A DNA stretch of 64,000 bases from CANKHA01 sp035652315 (lineage in GTDB: Bacteria; Pseudomonadota; Alphaproteobacteria; Rhizobiales; Xanthobacteraceae), in the NCBI GenBank assembly GCA_035652315.1, contig DASREA010000031.1:5965-69964 (forward strand), given 5' to 3'. Below the pieces are notes generated by a model that was not told the origin of the DNA, searched no databases, and saw only the letters and a program-made list of their open reading frames with translations. The translations under genes were made by a program, and so were the position numbers. This document shows positions 20,275-27,804 of this stretch, in pieces (position 1 is the stretch's first letter; each line of letters begins with the position of its first letter).

Positions 20275-21303
20275 ATGCGCCGCATCCTGCTAACCCTTCT
20301 ACTGTCGTTCGCCAGCCCGGCGCTGGCGCAGACGACGGGTTCGCTCGGACCCTCCTCCCCCGTGCTCAAGAGCAGCATCACGGTCGCAAGCGACATCGTG
20401 CGCATTGGCGACTTCATCGACAACGCCGGCGCCGCGGCCGCCATCCCGATCTTTCGGGCGCCCGATCTGGGGGCCACCGGCGCGGTGCCCGCCGCGCGGG
20501 TGCTCGAGGCCGCCCGCGCCCACGGCTTGCTCGGAGTCGAGACCGCCGGCATTTCCGAGGTGCGGGTCACCCGCGCAAGCCGCGCCGTCACCGCAAGGGA
20601 GATCGAGGCACAGATTGCGCAAGCCGTCGCCGAACAACGCGGCATCGGCGACGCCGGGCAGATTGCGGTGAAACTCGACCGCCCGGCTCATACCGTGCAG
20701 GTGGAGCCCGCCGTGACCGCCCCTTTGCGCGTGTTGCGGCTTTCCGACGATGCGCGATCCGGCAATTTCGATATCGTTCTCGACCTGCCCGGCAACGAAA
20801 CCGCGCGCGGCTGGCCGCTGCATTTCACCGGCTCCGCGGTGGAGATGGTGCCGACGGCGCTGCTGACCCGCCCGGTGTCGCGCGGCGAGGTTTTGCATTC
20901 CACCGACATCGTGCTGGCACAGCGCCCCAAGGGGGAGGCCGGCACGGATTTCATCGACAAAGCCGAAATTGCCGTCGGTCTCGCCGTGCGACGCGGGCTC
21001 GGGGCCGGTCAGGTTTTGCGGCGCGGCGATCTGATGAAACCCGATCTCATCGCCCGGAATGATATCGTCACGCTCGTCTTCCAAATGCCCGGGATCGTTC
21101 TGACCAGCCGCGGCAAGGCTTTGGACTCCGGCGCCCAAGGCGACACCGTCGCCGTGATCAACACCCAATCCAACCGCCGCGTGCAGGGAACGGTAACCGC
21201 AGCCGGCACGGTCCTGGTCGCGGCGATGACGCCGCAATTCGCAAACGCCTTCTCGCCGCCGGCTGCGGATCGGCTGGCCGCCCTGCAGCCCCGCAACGAG
21301 TAA
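20275..21303 (+). CDS. flgA: P-ring assembly chaperone FlgA
   Basis: Periplasmic chaperone for P-ring protein FlgI; 342 residues with a signal peptide (RILLTLLLSFASPALA, cleavage before QTTG). The SAF domain is in the C-terminal half (LLTRPVSRGEVLHSTDIVLA; AVRRGLGAGQVLRRGDLMKP; VIVLTSRGKALDSG-like region). The N-terminal ~120 residues precede the canonical FlgA core, which makes it longer than enteric FlgA (about 220), as in other Rhizobiales. GAGGAG overlapping the flgG stop supports the start. Confidence 0.92.
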   Translation: MRRILLTLLLSFASPALAQTTGSLGPSSPVLKSSITVASDIVRIGDFIDNAGAAAAIPIFRAPDLGATGAVPAARVLEAARAHGLLGVETAGISEVRVTRASRAVTAREIEAQIAQAVAEQRGIGDAGQIAVKLDRPAHTVQVEPAVTAPLRVLRLSDDARSGNFDIVLDLPGNETARGWPLHFTGSAVEMVPTALLTRPVSRGEVLHSTDIVLAQRPKGEAGTDFIDKAEIAVGLAVRRGLGAGQVLRRGDLMKPDLIARNDIVTLVFQMPGIVLTSRGKALDSGAQGDTVAVINTQSNRRVQGTVTAAGTVLVAAMTPQFANAFSPPAADRLAALQPRNE

Positions 21304-21308
21304 AGCCG

Positions 21309-22061
21309 ATGCAAATCAAATGGAGTATGCTTTCGCGCCTGCTGTATCTCGGCCTTGCCACCTCGTCATTGGGCGCCTGCGCGGCCTTCGACCGGCTGCG
21401 CTACGTCGGCGAGCAGCCGCCGTTGTCGGCGATTGAAAATCCCACGGCCCAGCCTGGCTACAAGCCGGTGCAAATGCCGATGCCGGCGGCCCAGCCCGCC
21501 ACCTACAGTCCCAATTCCTTGTGGCGCAACGGATCGCGCGCGTTCTTCAAGGATCAGCGCGCGCACCAGGTGGGCGACATCCTCACCGTGAAGGTCAAGA
21601 TCACCGACCAGGCCAAGCTCGAGAACGGCACCTCGCGAACCCGGAAGAATTCCGAGGATTCCGGCGTCGATGACTTCTTCGGCAACAAGCAATTGCCGGT
21701 CGTCTCCTCGGTCAAGGTGCCGGGGCGCATCTTCACCGCGGATTCGACGGCGAGCAGCGAAGGCAAAGGCAGTATCGACCGCAAAGAAGAACTCACCACC
21801 AATATCGCCGGCGTCGTCACCCAGGTTTTGCCGAACGGCAACCTGGTGATCGAGGGCCGTCAGGAGATCCGTGTCAATTTCGAGGTGCGTGAACTGATCG
21901 TCGGCGGCATCGTGCGGCCGGAAGACATCGAAAGCGACAATACCATCGATTCCAGCAAGATCGCGCAGGCGCGCATCGCCTATGGCGGGCGCGGCCAGAT
22001 TACCGACGTGCAGCAGCCACGTTACGGCCAGCAGGTGCTCGACGTGTTGCTGCCGTTCTGA
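21309..22061 (+). CDS. flgH: Flagellar L-ring lipoprotein FlgH
   Basis: Outer-membrane L-ring protein, 250 residues. A lipoprotein signal with lipobox LGAC places the lipidated Cys at 24. Conserved FlgH blocks are SLWRNGSRAFFKDQRAHQVG, DILTVKVKITDQAKLENGTS and the C-terminus ARIAYGGRGQITDVQQPRYG. Last gene of the operon; five bases after flgA. Followed by an inverted repeat and a strong hairpin. Confidence 0.96.
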   Translation: MQIKWSMLSRLLYLGLATSSLGACAAFDRLRYVGEQPPLSAIENPTAQPGYKPVQMPMPAAQPATYSPNSLWRNGSRAFFKDQRAHQVGDILTVKVKITDQAKLENGTSRTRKNSEDSGVDDFFGNKQLPVVSSVKVPGRIFTADSTASSEGKGSIDRKEELTTNIAGVVTQVLPNGNLVIEGRQEIRVNFEVRELIVGGIVRPEDIESDNTIDSSKIAQARIAYGGRGQITDVQQPRYGQQVLDVLLPF

Positions 22062-22068
22062 CAGGTGA

Positions 22069-22139
22069 CAGTAATCGGTGGTCAGTAACCAGAATCGCGC
22101 GGCGCCTTTCTGATTACTGATTACTAACCGCTGATACTG
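22069..22139. repeat. Imperfect inverted repeat with iterated TGATTAC units
   Basis: The left arm (22069-22094) and right arm (22108-22139) are imperfect reverse complements, and the right arm carries the tandem unit TGATTACTGATTAC. The composition is A/T-richer than the flanking genes. It lies between the flgH stop and the terminator. Origin and role are unknown; it could fold in RNA or be a remnant of a dispersed repeat. Confidence 0.55.
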
Positions 22140-22180
22140 ACTCCCCGCCGTGCTCGTCCCGGGACGGGCATGGCGTTATC

Positions 22181-22216
22181 GCGGCCTCCGGCAACTCCCC
22201 GCCGGAGGCCGCTTCC
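22181..22216 (+). terminator. Strong hairpin between flgH and dksA
   Basis: Perfect 12-bp stem (22181-22192 with 22201-22212), 8-base loop, then TTCCTTT. It probably ends the flgF-flgH transcript; the stem could also act on convergent dksA, though that side has no T-run. Confidence 0.75.
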
Positions 22217-22230
22217 TTTCGGAAGCGACA

Positions 22231-22650
22231 TCACTCGTCGCGGTAGACGCGCTCGCGGCGCTCGTGGCGCTCCTGCGCCTCGATCGACAAGGTAGCGATC
22301 GGACGCGCCTCGAGCCGCTTCAGTGAGATCGGCTCACCGGTCTCTTCGCAGTAGCCATAGGTGCCGTCTTCGATGCGCTGCAACGCCGAATCGATCTTGG
22401 CGATCAATTTGCGCTGGCGATCGCGCGCGCGCAGTTCGATGGCGCGATCGGTTTCCGACGACGCCCGGTCCGCGAGGTCCGGGTGGTTCTGATTCTCAGC
22501 CTGAAGGTGCTGTAACGTCTCCCGGGCCTCCTTCAGTATTTCCTCCTTCCAGGCGAGCAGTTTTTTGCGGAAGTGCTCCCGCTGGCGCTCGTTCATGAAG
22601 GGTTCTTTTTCAGTCGGCCGGTAATTGTTGTTCTTCTCCGCTGCTGGCAT
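22231..22650 (-). CDS. dksA: DksA-type RNA polymerase-binding regulator
   Basis: 139 residues; secondary-channel RNA polymerase regulator acting with ppGpp. The coiled-coil region FRKKLLAWKEEILKEARETL is followed by DLADRASSETDRAIELRARD and the zinc-finger-like end TYGYCEETGEPISLKRLEAR. Only one of the four zinc cysteines remains, as in many alphaproteobacterial DksA proteins, so zinc binding is unlikely. The start at 22650 (MPAAEKNNN) matches the family N-terminus; an ATG at 22671 is possible. In Caulobacter-type clusters dksA also lies beside flagellar genes. Confidence 0.93.
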   Translation of the reverse strand: MPAAEKNNNYRPTEKEPFMNERQREHFRKKLLAWKEEILKEARETLQHLQAENQNHPDLADRASSETDRAIELRARDRQRKLIAKIDSALQRIEDGTYGYCEETGEPISLKRLEARPIATLSIEAQERHERRERVYRDE

Positions 22651-22848
22651 CTGCACTCTGACTCCGTGCATTCGTTGTGGCGAAGCTTTCCCCCTAGTGC
22701 GCCGCCTTATATAGGGCCGATGACGGAGGGACAATAACGGAATCGTGACATTTGCGGCAGACCTTGCCGCAGCCTAAGCCTATGTTTTTCCGCCGTTAAT
22801 GGCGATGGGCGTCGGTCGGAAAACGCAGCCGAAGGCGCGAATTTTCGG

Positions 22849-23262
22849 CTACCGGATACCGGCCTTGGCCAGTTCGACCTCGACTCGCAGATCGATCTCG
22901 GCCAGCACGAGGTCGAGCCCGGCGTCACCCGACGAGACCTTGAGTTCGGCCCCCGCGGAGCGCAGCCGCAGCAGCGTCGATTGATCGAACGCGCCGCCCA
23001 GAAGCCCGAGTTTGAGCTCGTCCAATACATCCAACGCTCGGCGACCGCCCTTGACCGAGCGCCGGCGCCGTTCGGCCGGATCTTCGTCAACGCCCTGAAG
23101 CGCCATCAGCGCATCGATGCCACCGACGGTGCGTAAACTTCCGGCCCGCGCTTTGCTTGACGTCTCCTCCTTATCGGCGATTGAAAAATCTCCGGAAGCC
23201 GCGCGCCGCGCGCGCGGCGCGGCAGGTGCGAGCGCGGTGGCGTTCGATGCATAAATTCGCAT
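22849..23262 (-). CDS. fliX: FliX, flagellar assembly/regulatory protein
   Basis: 137 residues beginning MRIYASNATALAP, the typical FliX start, with the conserved C-terminal block GGRRALDVLDELKLGLLGG and LDLVLAEIDLRVEVELAKAG. In Caulobacter FliX couples basal-body assembly to FlbD activity on sigma54 promoters. Start at 23262 has GGAGG about 10 bases upstream. It is divergent from flgI, as in Caulobacter, which strengthens the call. No flbD is present in the window. Confidence 0.9.
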   Translation of the reverse strand: MRIYASNATALAPAAPRARRAASGDFSIADKEETSSKARAGSLRTVGGIDALMALQGVDEDPAERRRRSVKGGRRALDVLDELKLGLLGGAFDQSTLLRLRSAGAELKVSSGDAGLDLVLAEIDLRVEVELAKAGIR

Positions 23263-23328
23263 ATGAGTATGCCTCCAACGGGATTCCCCGGTCCCGTGCC
23301 CCAATACCATCAACGTCGCCTCGTTATG

Positions 23329-23344
23329 GTTAATGGCCGGTAAA
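23329..23344 (-). promoter_or_regulatory. CtrA-like box in the fliX/flgI region (one mismatch)
   Basis: Read on the minus strand the sequence is TTTA-N7-TTAAC, one base from the CtrA consensus. It lies 67 bp upstream of the fliX start. In Caulobacter fliX is a CtrA-dependent class II gene, which is consistent with this position. Confidence 0.5.
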
Positions 23345-23459
23345 CAGGGCGGCAGATTTTACCGCCCTCGGCAAGCGCTGCCTCGGCATCCCCGGCGACC
23401 GACAGCGCGGATCAGCGAAAACACCTTTCCATTCAAATGCTTTGCCGTCGGCGACGATC

Positions 23460-23474
23460 TGGCACGGCTTTCGC
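23460..23474 (+). promoter_or_regulatory. Sigma54-type promoter for flgI
   Basis: TGGCACG-GCTT-TCGC matches the -24/-12 consensus TGGCACG-N4-TTGC with a single mismatch and correct 10-base GG to GC spacing. It is 36 bp upstream of the flgI start codon, so the leader would be short. Confidence 0.7.
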
Positions 23475-23510
23475 TTCCTTGGTTGCGTCCGCACTCATGG
23501 GGAGCTTGGA

Positions 23511-24623
23511 GTGACAAGGACCTTACGAGCCGCTTGCCTGGCAGCATTGGCGCTGATGGCCGCGTCCATGCCTGCCGCCGCCACCTCGCGCATCAAGGAC
23601 CTCGTGAACATCGAGGGCGTGCGCGAGAACCAATTGATCGGCTACGGCCTCGTCGTCGGCCTCAACGGCACCGGCGACACGCTCAACAATATCCCGTTCA
23701 CCAAGCAATCGCTGCAGGCGATGCTGGAACGCCTCGGCGTGAATGTCCGCGGCACGCAGATCAGCACCGGCAACGTGGCCGCGGTCATGGTCACCGCCAA
23801 CCTGCCTCCCTTCGGCACCCAGGGCGCGCGCATCGACGTCACGGTCTCGGCGCTCGGCGACGCCAAGAGCCTGCAAGGCGGCACCTTGCTGGTGACGCCT
23901 CTGCTCGGCGCGGACGGCAATGTCTACGCAGTCGGCCAAGGCTCGGTCGCCATCGGCGGCTTCCAGGCGGAAGGCGACGCGGCCAAGGTGACGCGCGGCG
24001 TTCCCACTGTCGGCCGCATCGCCAACGGCGCCATTATCGAGCGTGAAATTGAATTCGCCTTGAATCAGCTTGCGGAAGTCAGGCTCGCTCTGCGTAACGC
24101 CGATTTCACGACCGCCAAACGCATCGCCGCCGCGATCAACGATTTCATCGGCGCGCCGACGGCGGAGCCGCTCGATTCCGCGACCGTGCAGCTCACCATG
24201 CCAAAGAAATACCACGGCAATGTGGTGTCGCTGCTGACCGAGATCGAGCAGTTGCAGATCGAGCCCGATCTCCCGGCGAAGATTGTCATCGACGAGCGCT
24301 CCGGCATCATCGTCATGGGGCGCGACGTTCGCGTCGCGATGGTCGCGGTGGCGCAGGGCAATCTCACCGTCACGATTTCGGAGACGCCGCAAGTGAGCCA
24401 GCCCACGCCTTTCTCCAGCGGCGGCACGACCACGGTGGTTCCGCGCACCCGCATCGGAGTGCAGGAAGACGGCAAGAAGCTGGCGCTGGTCAGGGAAGGC
24501 GTCTCGCTGCAACAGCTCGTCGACGGGCTCAATGCGCTCGGTGTCGGCCCGCGCGACCTGATCGCCATCCTGCAGGCGATCAAGGCGGCTGGCGCGATCC
24601 AGGCCGAAATCGAGGTGATGTGA
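23511..24623 (+). CDS. flgI: Flagellar P-ring protein FlgI
   Basis: Periplasmic P-ring subunit, 370 residues. A signal peptide (TRTLRAACLAALALMAASMP, cleaved after AAA) precedes the conserved start SRIKDLVNIEGVRENQLIGY and GLVVGLNGTGDTLNN. The C-terminus LQQLVDGLNALGVGPRDLIA is family-typical. The start is the GTG at 23511, with GGGGAG upstream; an ATG at 23442 would lie in front of the sigma54 promoter and is rejected. Its stop overlaps the next gene (TGATG). Confidence 0.96.
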   Translation: MTRTLRAACLAALALMAASMPAAATSRIKDLVNIEGVRENQLIGYGLVVGLNGTGDTLNNIPFTKQSLQAMLERLGVNVRGTQISTGNVAAVMVTANLPPFGTQGARIDVTVSALGDAKSLQGGTLLVTPLLGADGNVYAVGQGSVAIGGFQAEGDAAKVTRGVPTVGRIANGAIIEREIEFALNQLAEVRLALRNADFTTAKRIAAAINDFIGAPTAEPLDSATVQLTMPKKYHGNVVSLLTEIEQLQIEPDLPAKIVIDERSGIIVMGRDVRVAMVAVAQGNLTVTISETPQVSQPTPFSSGGTTTVVPRTRIGVQEDGKKLALVREGVSLQQLVDGLNALGVGPRDLIAILQAIKAAGAIQAEIEVM

Positions 24624-24976
24624 TGGCGTCGTCGGCGCATGCGATTCATCTAGCCGATGCTTCGCGCGCGCGCAGCGCAGCTTTTGCCGCTGCGGGCGCG
24701 CTCAAGACACCGCAAGCCGCCAAGGCGATGAACGCCGCGCAGGATTTCGAATCCGTTTTTCTGAATTCGATGTTCGGCCAAATGTTCACCAGCGTCGGCG
24801 GCGAAGGACCTTTCGGCGGCAAGGGCGCGACCGGAGTCTGGCGTTCCTTCCTCGCCGAGCAATTCGCCAGGAACTTCGCCGAGAACGGCGGCATCGGCAT
24901 CGCGCGGCAGGTTTACGGAACGCTGCTGGCGCAGCAGGAATCCGCCGCGCACGCCGGCGCGCAGCACGCGAGATAG
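24623..24976 (+). CDS. flgJ: Rod-binding protein, FlgJ N-terminal domain only
   Basis: 117 residues with the FlgJ rod-cap domain (AMNAAQDFESVFLNSMFGQM; GVWRSFLAEQFARNFAENGG; IGIARQVYGTLL). The muramidase domain of enteric FlgJ is absent, as usual in alphaproteobacteria, where a separate enzyme cuts peptidoglycan. The ATG at 24623 overlaps the flgI stop. Followed by the flgN-like gene after 3 nt. Confidence 0.9.
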   Translation: MASSAHAIHLADASRARSAAFAAAGALKTPQAAKAMNAAQDFESVFLNSMFGQMFTSVGGEGPFGGKGATGVWRSFLAEQFARNFAENGGIGIARQVYGTLLAQQESAAHAGAQHAR

Positions 24977-24979
24977 CGC

Positions 24980-25456
24980 ATGACGTCAGCCGCCTCTTCC
25001 GCTTCGCGCGCTCCGGCCGATGCAGCCGCCGCAATTGACGCGGCGATCGCCCGGCTTGCCACGGCCACCGATGCCTTGACCGATCTCGTCGCCCAGGAAA
25101 CCGCCCTGGTACGCGAGGGGCGCTTGCGCGAAGCCGCCGCGGTCGCCCGCGCCAAAGCCGATTTTGCCACCAGCTACGTCAAGGATCTGACCCAGCTCAG
25201 CAAAGCGCCGGCCCTGGCCGGCGCCGCGCCGGAGCTGCGCGAGAACTTTCGCGAGCGTCACGCGCGCTTTCACGATCTGCTGCGCACCAACATGACCGTG
25301 CTGGCGACCGCGCATGCGGTGGCGGAGGAGCTGATCCGCGGCGTTTCCGGCGAACTCGCGCGCCGCGCGGCGCCGCAGACCTACGCCGCCTCCGGGCGCC
25401 CCGCCGCGCCGAGCCCGAGCGCCATGCAGCCTCTGGCAATCAGCCGCACGCTTTGA
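24980..25456 (+). CDS. flgN: FlgN-like export chaperone
   Basis: 158 residues, nearly all helical: AAIARLATATDALTDLVAQE, then LVREGRLREAAAVARAKADF, then FRERHARFHDLLRTNMTVLA. This fits the FlgN family of cytosolic chaperones for hook-associated proteins FlgK and FlgL. Sequence conservation in this family is low, so position (directly after flgI-flgJ and ahead of flagellin) supplies part of the evidence. The tail is Ala/Pro-rich. Confidence 0.72.
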   Translation: MTSAASSASRAPADAAAAIDAAIARLATATDALTDLVAQETALVREGRLREAAAVARAKADFATSYVKDLTQLSKAPALAGAAPELRENFRERHARFHDLLRTNMTVLATAHAVAEELIRGVSGELARRAAPQTYAASGRPAAPSPSAMQPLAISRTL

Positions 25457-25733
25457 TGCGCACTGTTGCCCCGCCGCTTCTGTAAATCAAAACTTAATAG
25501 CGCACGCGGTCCGGCGTTCCCTCGAAAGCAAAGGCGCGCGCGGCGACGGCAGTTAATGATTCCTGAATGCGCGGTGCCGTCTTTCGCGCGTCGGCGCACC
25601 GGATCATTAACTCGTTAACCATGTTGCTTCACTCTCCGTTACGCTCCTTGTGGGAGTTTCGGAGCAACCCGACCGGCGTTAGCCGGGGCAAGGGTTTTTC
25701 GCCAGTAGGCAAATCGACCAGAAAGGTTACGCT
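25457..25733 (+). promoter_or_regulatory. Flagellin leader with potential RNA hairpins
   Basis: The 277 bases before flagellin hold a TTAA-N7-TGAA element at 25553-25567 (one mismatch to CtrA) and two closely spaced TTAAC sites near 25605-25618. Downstream, GCTCC (25643-25647) can pair with GGAGC (25661-25665) or CTCC with GGAG (25653-25656), and CCGGC-GTTA-GCCGG forms a hairpin at 25673-25686. I found no good sigma54 or sigma28 match. In Caulobacter FlbT acts on the flagellin leader, which makes these structures candidates. Confidence 0.4.
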
Positions 25734-26870
25734 ATGTCCGACATCACCCTTAGCGCCGGCGTTCGGCAGAACTTGCTCTCGTTGCAGCAAACGGCAAGCC
25801 TGATGGCCACGACGCAGAATCGTCTGGCTACCGGCAAGAAGGTCAACTCCGCTCTCGACAATCCGATCAGCTACTTCACCTCGCAATCGCTCAGCAACCG
25901 CGCCAACGATCTCAACGCGCTGCTGGACGGAATCTCCAATGCGACGAAGACCCTTGAGGCGGCCAACAACGGCTTGACCTCGTTGACCAAGCTGGTCCAA
26001 AGCGCGCAGGCCATCGTGCAGCAGGCGCAGCAGAGCTCCCAGACGACAGCCAAGACAACCGGCTCCGTCAGCGGCTTGACCTCCAGCACGGCGGTGACAA
26101 TCGCAGCCGGCAACACGATCACCGTCAACGACGGCACGACCACCGCTACATTCACAGCGGCCGGCGGCGGCGCCGATACGGTCCAGGACTTTATCGATGC
26201 GGTGAACAATACCGCAAACCTGGCCGTGAAGGCCGAACTGACCAGCGACGGCAAGGTCCAGCTTGAAGCAACCGGCACCAACACCATCGTGATCGCCGGC
26301 ACGGCGACGGCCGCCGAAAAGCTGACTCTCGGCCTCACCGCCGGCACCACGGCGGCGGGAACGCTCAATACCGACCGTTCTTCGCTGGCCTCTCAGTTCG
26401 ACGCGCTGCGCACACAGATTGACCAGCTCGCCAGCGACTCCGGCTACAACGGCGTCAATCTTCTCAACGGCGACAGCCTGTCGATCGTGTTCAATGAGAA
26501 GGGCACGTCGAAGCAGACGATCTCCGGCGTGACGTTCAACGCAACGGGCCTTGGCGTGGCGGCTTCGACCAACACCTTCCAGACCGACAAGGATGTCAAT
26601 GACGCCTTGTCCAATCTGTCCGCTGCGCTGAGCACGCTGCGTACGCAGTCCTCTACATTCGGCTCCAGCCTTTCGGTCGTGCAGGCCCGTCAGGACTTCA
26701 CCAAGTCCATGATCAATACCCTGCAGACCGGCGCCGACAACCTCGTCCTCGCCGACACCAACGAAGAGGGCGCGAACATGCTGGCGTTGCAGACCCGCCA
26801 GTCGCTCTCGACCACCGCCCTCGCGCTTGCCAACCAGGCCAGCCAGAGCGTGCTGCGGCTCTTCGGCTAG
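25734..26870 (+). CDS. fliC: Flagellin
   Basis: Filament protein, 378 residues, and the only flagellin here. N-terminal D0/D1 (LSAGVRQNLLSLQQTASLMA; TQNRLATGKKVNSALDNPIS) and C-terminal D1/D0 (FTKSMINTLQTGADNLVLAD; LSTTALALANQASQSVLRLF) are conserved. The middle (~105-215) is Thr/Ala/Gly-rich with repeats of the TITVNDGTTTATFTAAGGGA type, a small surface domain. AGAAAGG upstream supports the start. A strong terminator follows. Confidence 0.95.
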   Translation: MSDITLSAGVRQNLLSLQQTASLMATTQNRLATGKKVNSALDNPISYFTSQSLSNRANDLNALLDGISNATKTLEAANNGLTSLTKLVQSAQAIVQQAQQSSQTTAKTTGSVSGLTSSTAVTIAAGNTITVNDGTTTATFTAAGGGADTVQDFIDAVNNTANLAVKAELTSDGKVQLEATGTNTIVIAGTATAAEKLTLGLTAGTTAAGTLNTDRSSLASQFDALRTQIDQLASDSGYNGVNLLNGDSLSIVFNEKGTSKQTISGVTFNATGLGVAASTNTFQTDKDVNDALSNLSAALSTLRTQSSTFGSSLSVVQARQDFTKSMINTLQTGADNLVLADTNEEGANMLALQTRQSLSTTALALANQASQSVLRLFG

Positions 26871-26891
26871 TTGCCGACCAATAAACGACGA

Positions 26892-26922
26892 AACGGCGGG
26901 GCCAGCGCCCCGCCGTTTTTTT
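26892..26922 (+). terminator. Rho-independent terminator after flagellin
   Basis: Perfect 10-bp stem (26892-26901 with 26908-26917), 6-base loop, and a T-run at 26916-26922. It separates flagellin from flbT. Confidence 0.9.
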
Positions 26923-26983
26923 ACCTCTTGTTAACGACGGCGGCGAAGTATCGCGATATCGCGTCGGCTCTGCAGGAGACCGT

Positions 26984-27499
26984 ATGGCACTGCGTATCGA
27001 GCTCAAGCCCGGCGAACGCGTTCTCGTCGGTCAATGCGTGCTGACCAATCACGGCCAGCGCGCCGACTTCCTGATCGAGGGCAGCGCCCCGGTACTCCGC
27101 GAAACCGACATCATGACGCCGGATCGCGCCGACACCCCCGCCAAGCGCATCTATCTGGCGGTGCAACTCATGTACATTTCCGACGATCCCCGCGTGCAGC
27201 ACGACATCTATTTCGCGCTGACGCGCGAAATCGTCGAGGCGGCGCCGAGCACCTGGCCATACGTTGAAAGTATCAATAATCGAATCTTAACAGGCGAGCT
27301 GTACAAAGCGTTAAAGGAAGCCAAATCGTTGATTCGTTACGAGCAGAGGTTTTTCGAATATGCACAACAACGCGGCAAAGGCTTACGGCACGGTAGCGAA
27401 GCAGTCGGTAAGCGATCGCGAATTGGAAGCCGACTTGTTGCTGAAGGCGGCATCGCGGCTGCAAGCGATTTGCGACAGCTGGGACCGCAACAAAAATGA
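26984..27499 (+). CDS. flbT: FlbT, flagellin mRNA regulator, with an extended C-terminus
   Basis: Post-transcriptional regulator of flagellin; in Caulobacter it destabilises flagellin mRNA. Residues 1-125 are typical FlbT: MALRIELKPGERVLVGQ, DIMTPDRADTPAKRIYLAVQ, NNRILTGELYKALKEAKSLI. Many family members end around 125-150 residues; here the frame continues to 171 and the last ~46 residues overlap flaF in another frame. The tail may be real or may simply be unselected sequence before the first stop. Confidence 0.9.
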   Translation: MALRIELKPGERVLVGQCVLTNHGQRADFLIEGSAPVLRETDIMTPDRADTPAKRIYLAVQLMYISDDPRVQHDIYFALTREIVEAAPSTWPYVESINNRILTGELYKALKEAKSLIRYEQRFFEYAQQRGKGLRHGSEAVGKRSRIGSRLVAEGGIAAASDLRQLGPQQK

Positions 27500-27728
27500 T
27501 TTGCATGAGGCGCTGCTTTACAACCGCAAACTCTGGTCGATCTTCTTGACCGCGGTGACCGAACCAGCCCATCCACTGCCGGCGAGTATACGGCAGAATG
27601 TCGCCAATCTCGGCATTTTCGTTCTGAGTCAGACTGTCTCGGCCAGCGCCGATCCGCGGCCAGAACAGCTCACTTCGCTCATTAATATCAACCGCGAAAT
27701 CGCTGCGGGCCTGCGCAGCCGGGCCTGA
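27360..27728 (+). CDS. flaF: FlaF, flagellin biosynthesis regulator
   Basis: 122 residues: AAKAYGTVAKQSVSDRELEA, then ALLYNRKLWSIFLTAVTEPA, then NLGIFVLSQTVSASADPRPE, all characteristic of FlaF, which is needed for flagellin synthesis or secretion and opposes FlbT in Caulobacter. The ATG at 27360 lies inside flbT, giving a 140-nt overlap; an AGAGG about 9 bases upstream is the likely ribosome site. Ends 25 nt before a terminator. Confidence 0.92.
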   Translation: MHNNAAKAYGTVAKQSVSDRELEADLLLKAASRLQAICDSWDRNKNDLHEALLYNRKLWSIFLTAVTEPAHPLPASIRQNVANLGIFVLSQTVSASADPRPEQLTSLININREIAAGLRSRA

Positions 27729-27752
27729 TGCGAGCAGCCTGACGGAACCAAG

Positions 27753-27779
27753 TGCGCGGCTCAAGAGCCGCGCATTTTC
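27753..27779 (+). terminator. Terminator between flaF and flgL
   Basis: Perfect 9-bp stem (27753-27761 with 27766-27774), 4-base loop CAAG, then TTTT at 27775-27778. It follows flaF and lies between the convergent flaF and flgL genes. Confidence 0.8.
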
Positions 27780-27804
27780 TATTCGGGTATCGGCTGAGAG
27801 GACG

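Noticed and set aside
25651..25665. GG-N10-GC element (TGGGAGTTTCGGAGC) before flagellin
   Set aside because: Only the GG and GC dinucleotides fit; it lacks TGGCAC and TTGC features seen at flgF, flgI and flgE.
26984..27728. Frameshift joining flbT and flaF into one protein
   Set aside because: Both have intact family N- and C-terminal features and separate ribosome sites; an overlap is simpler.
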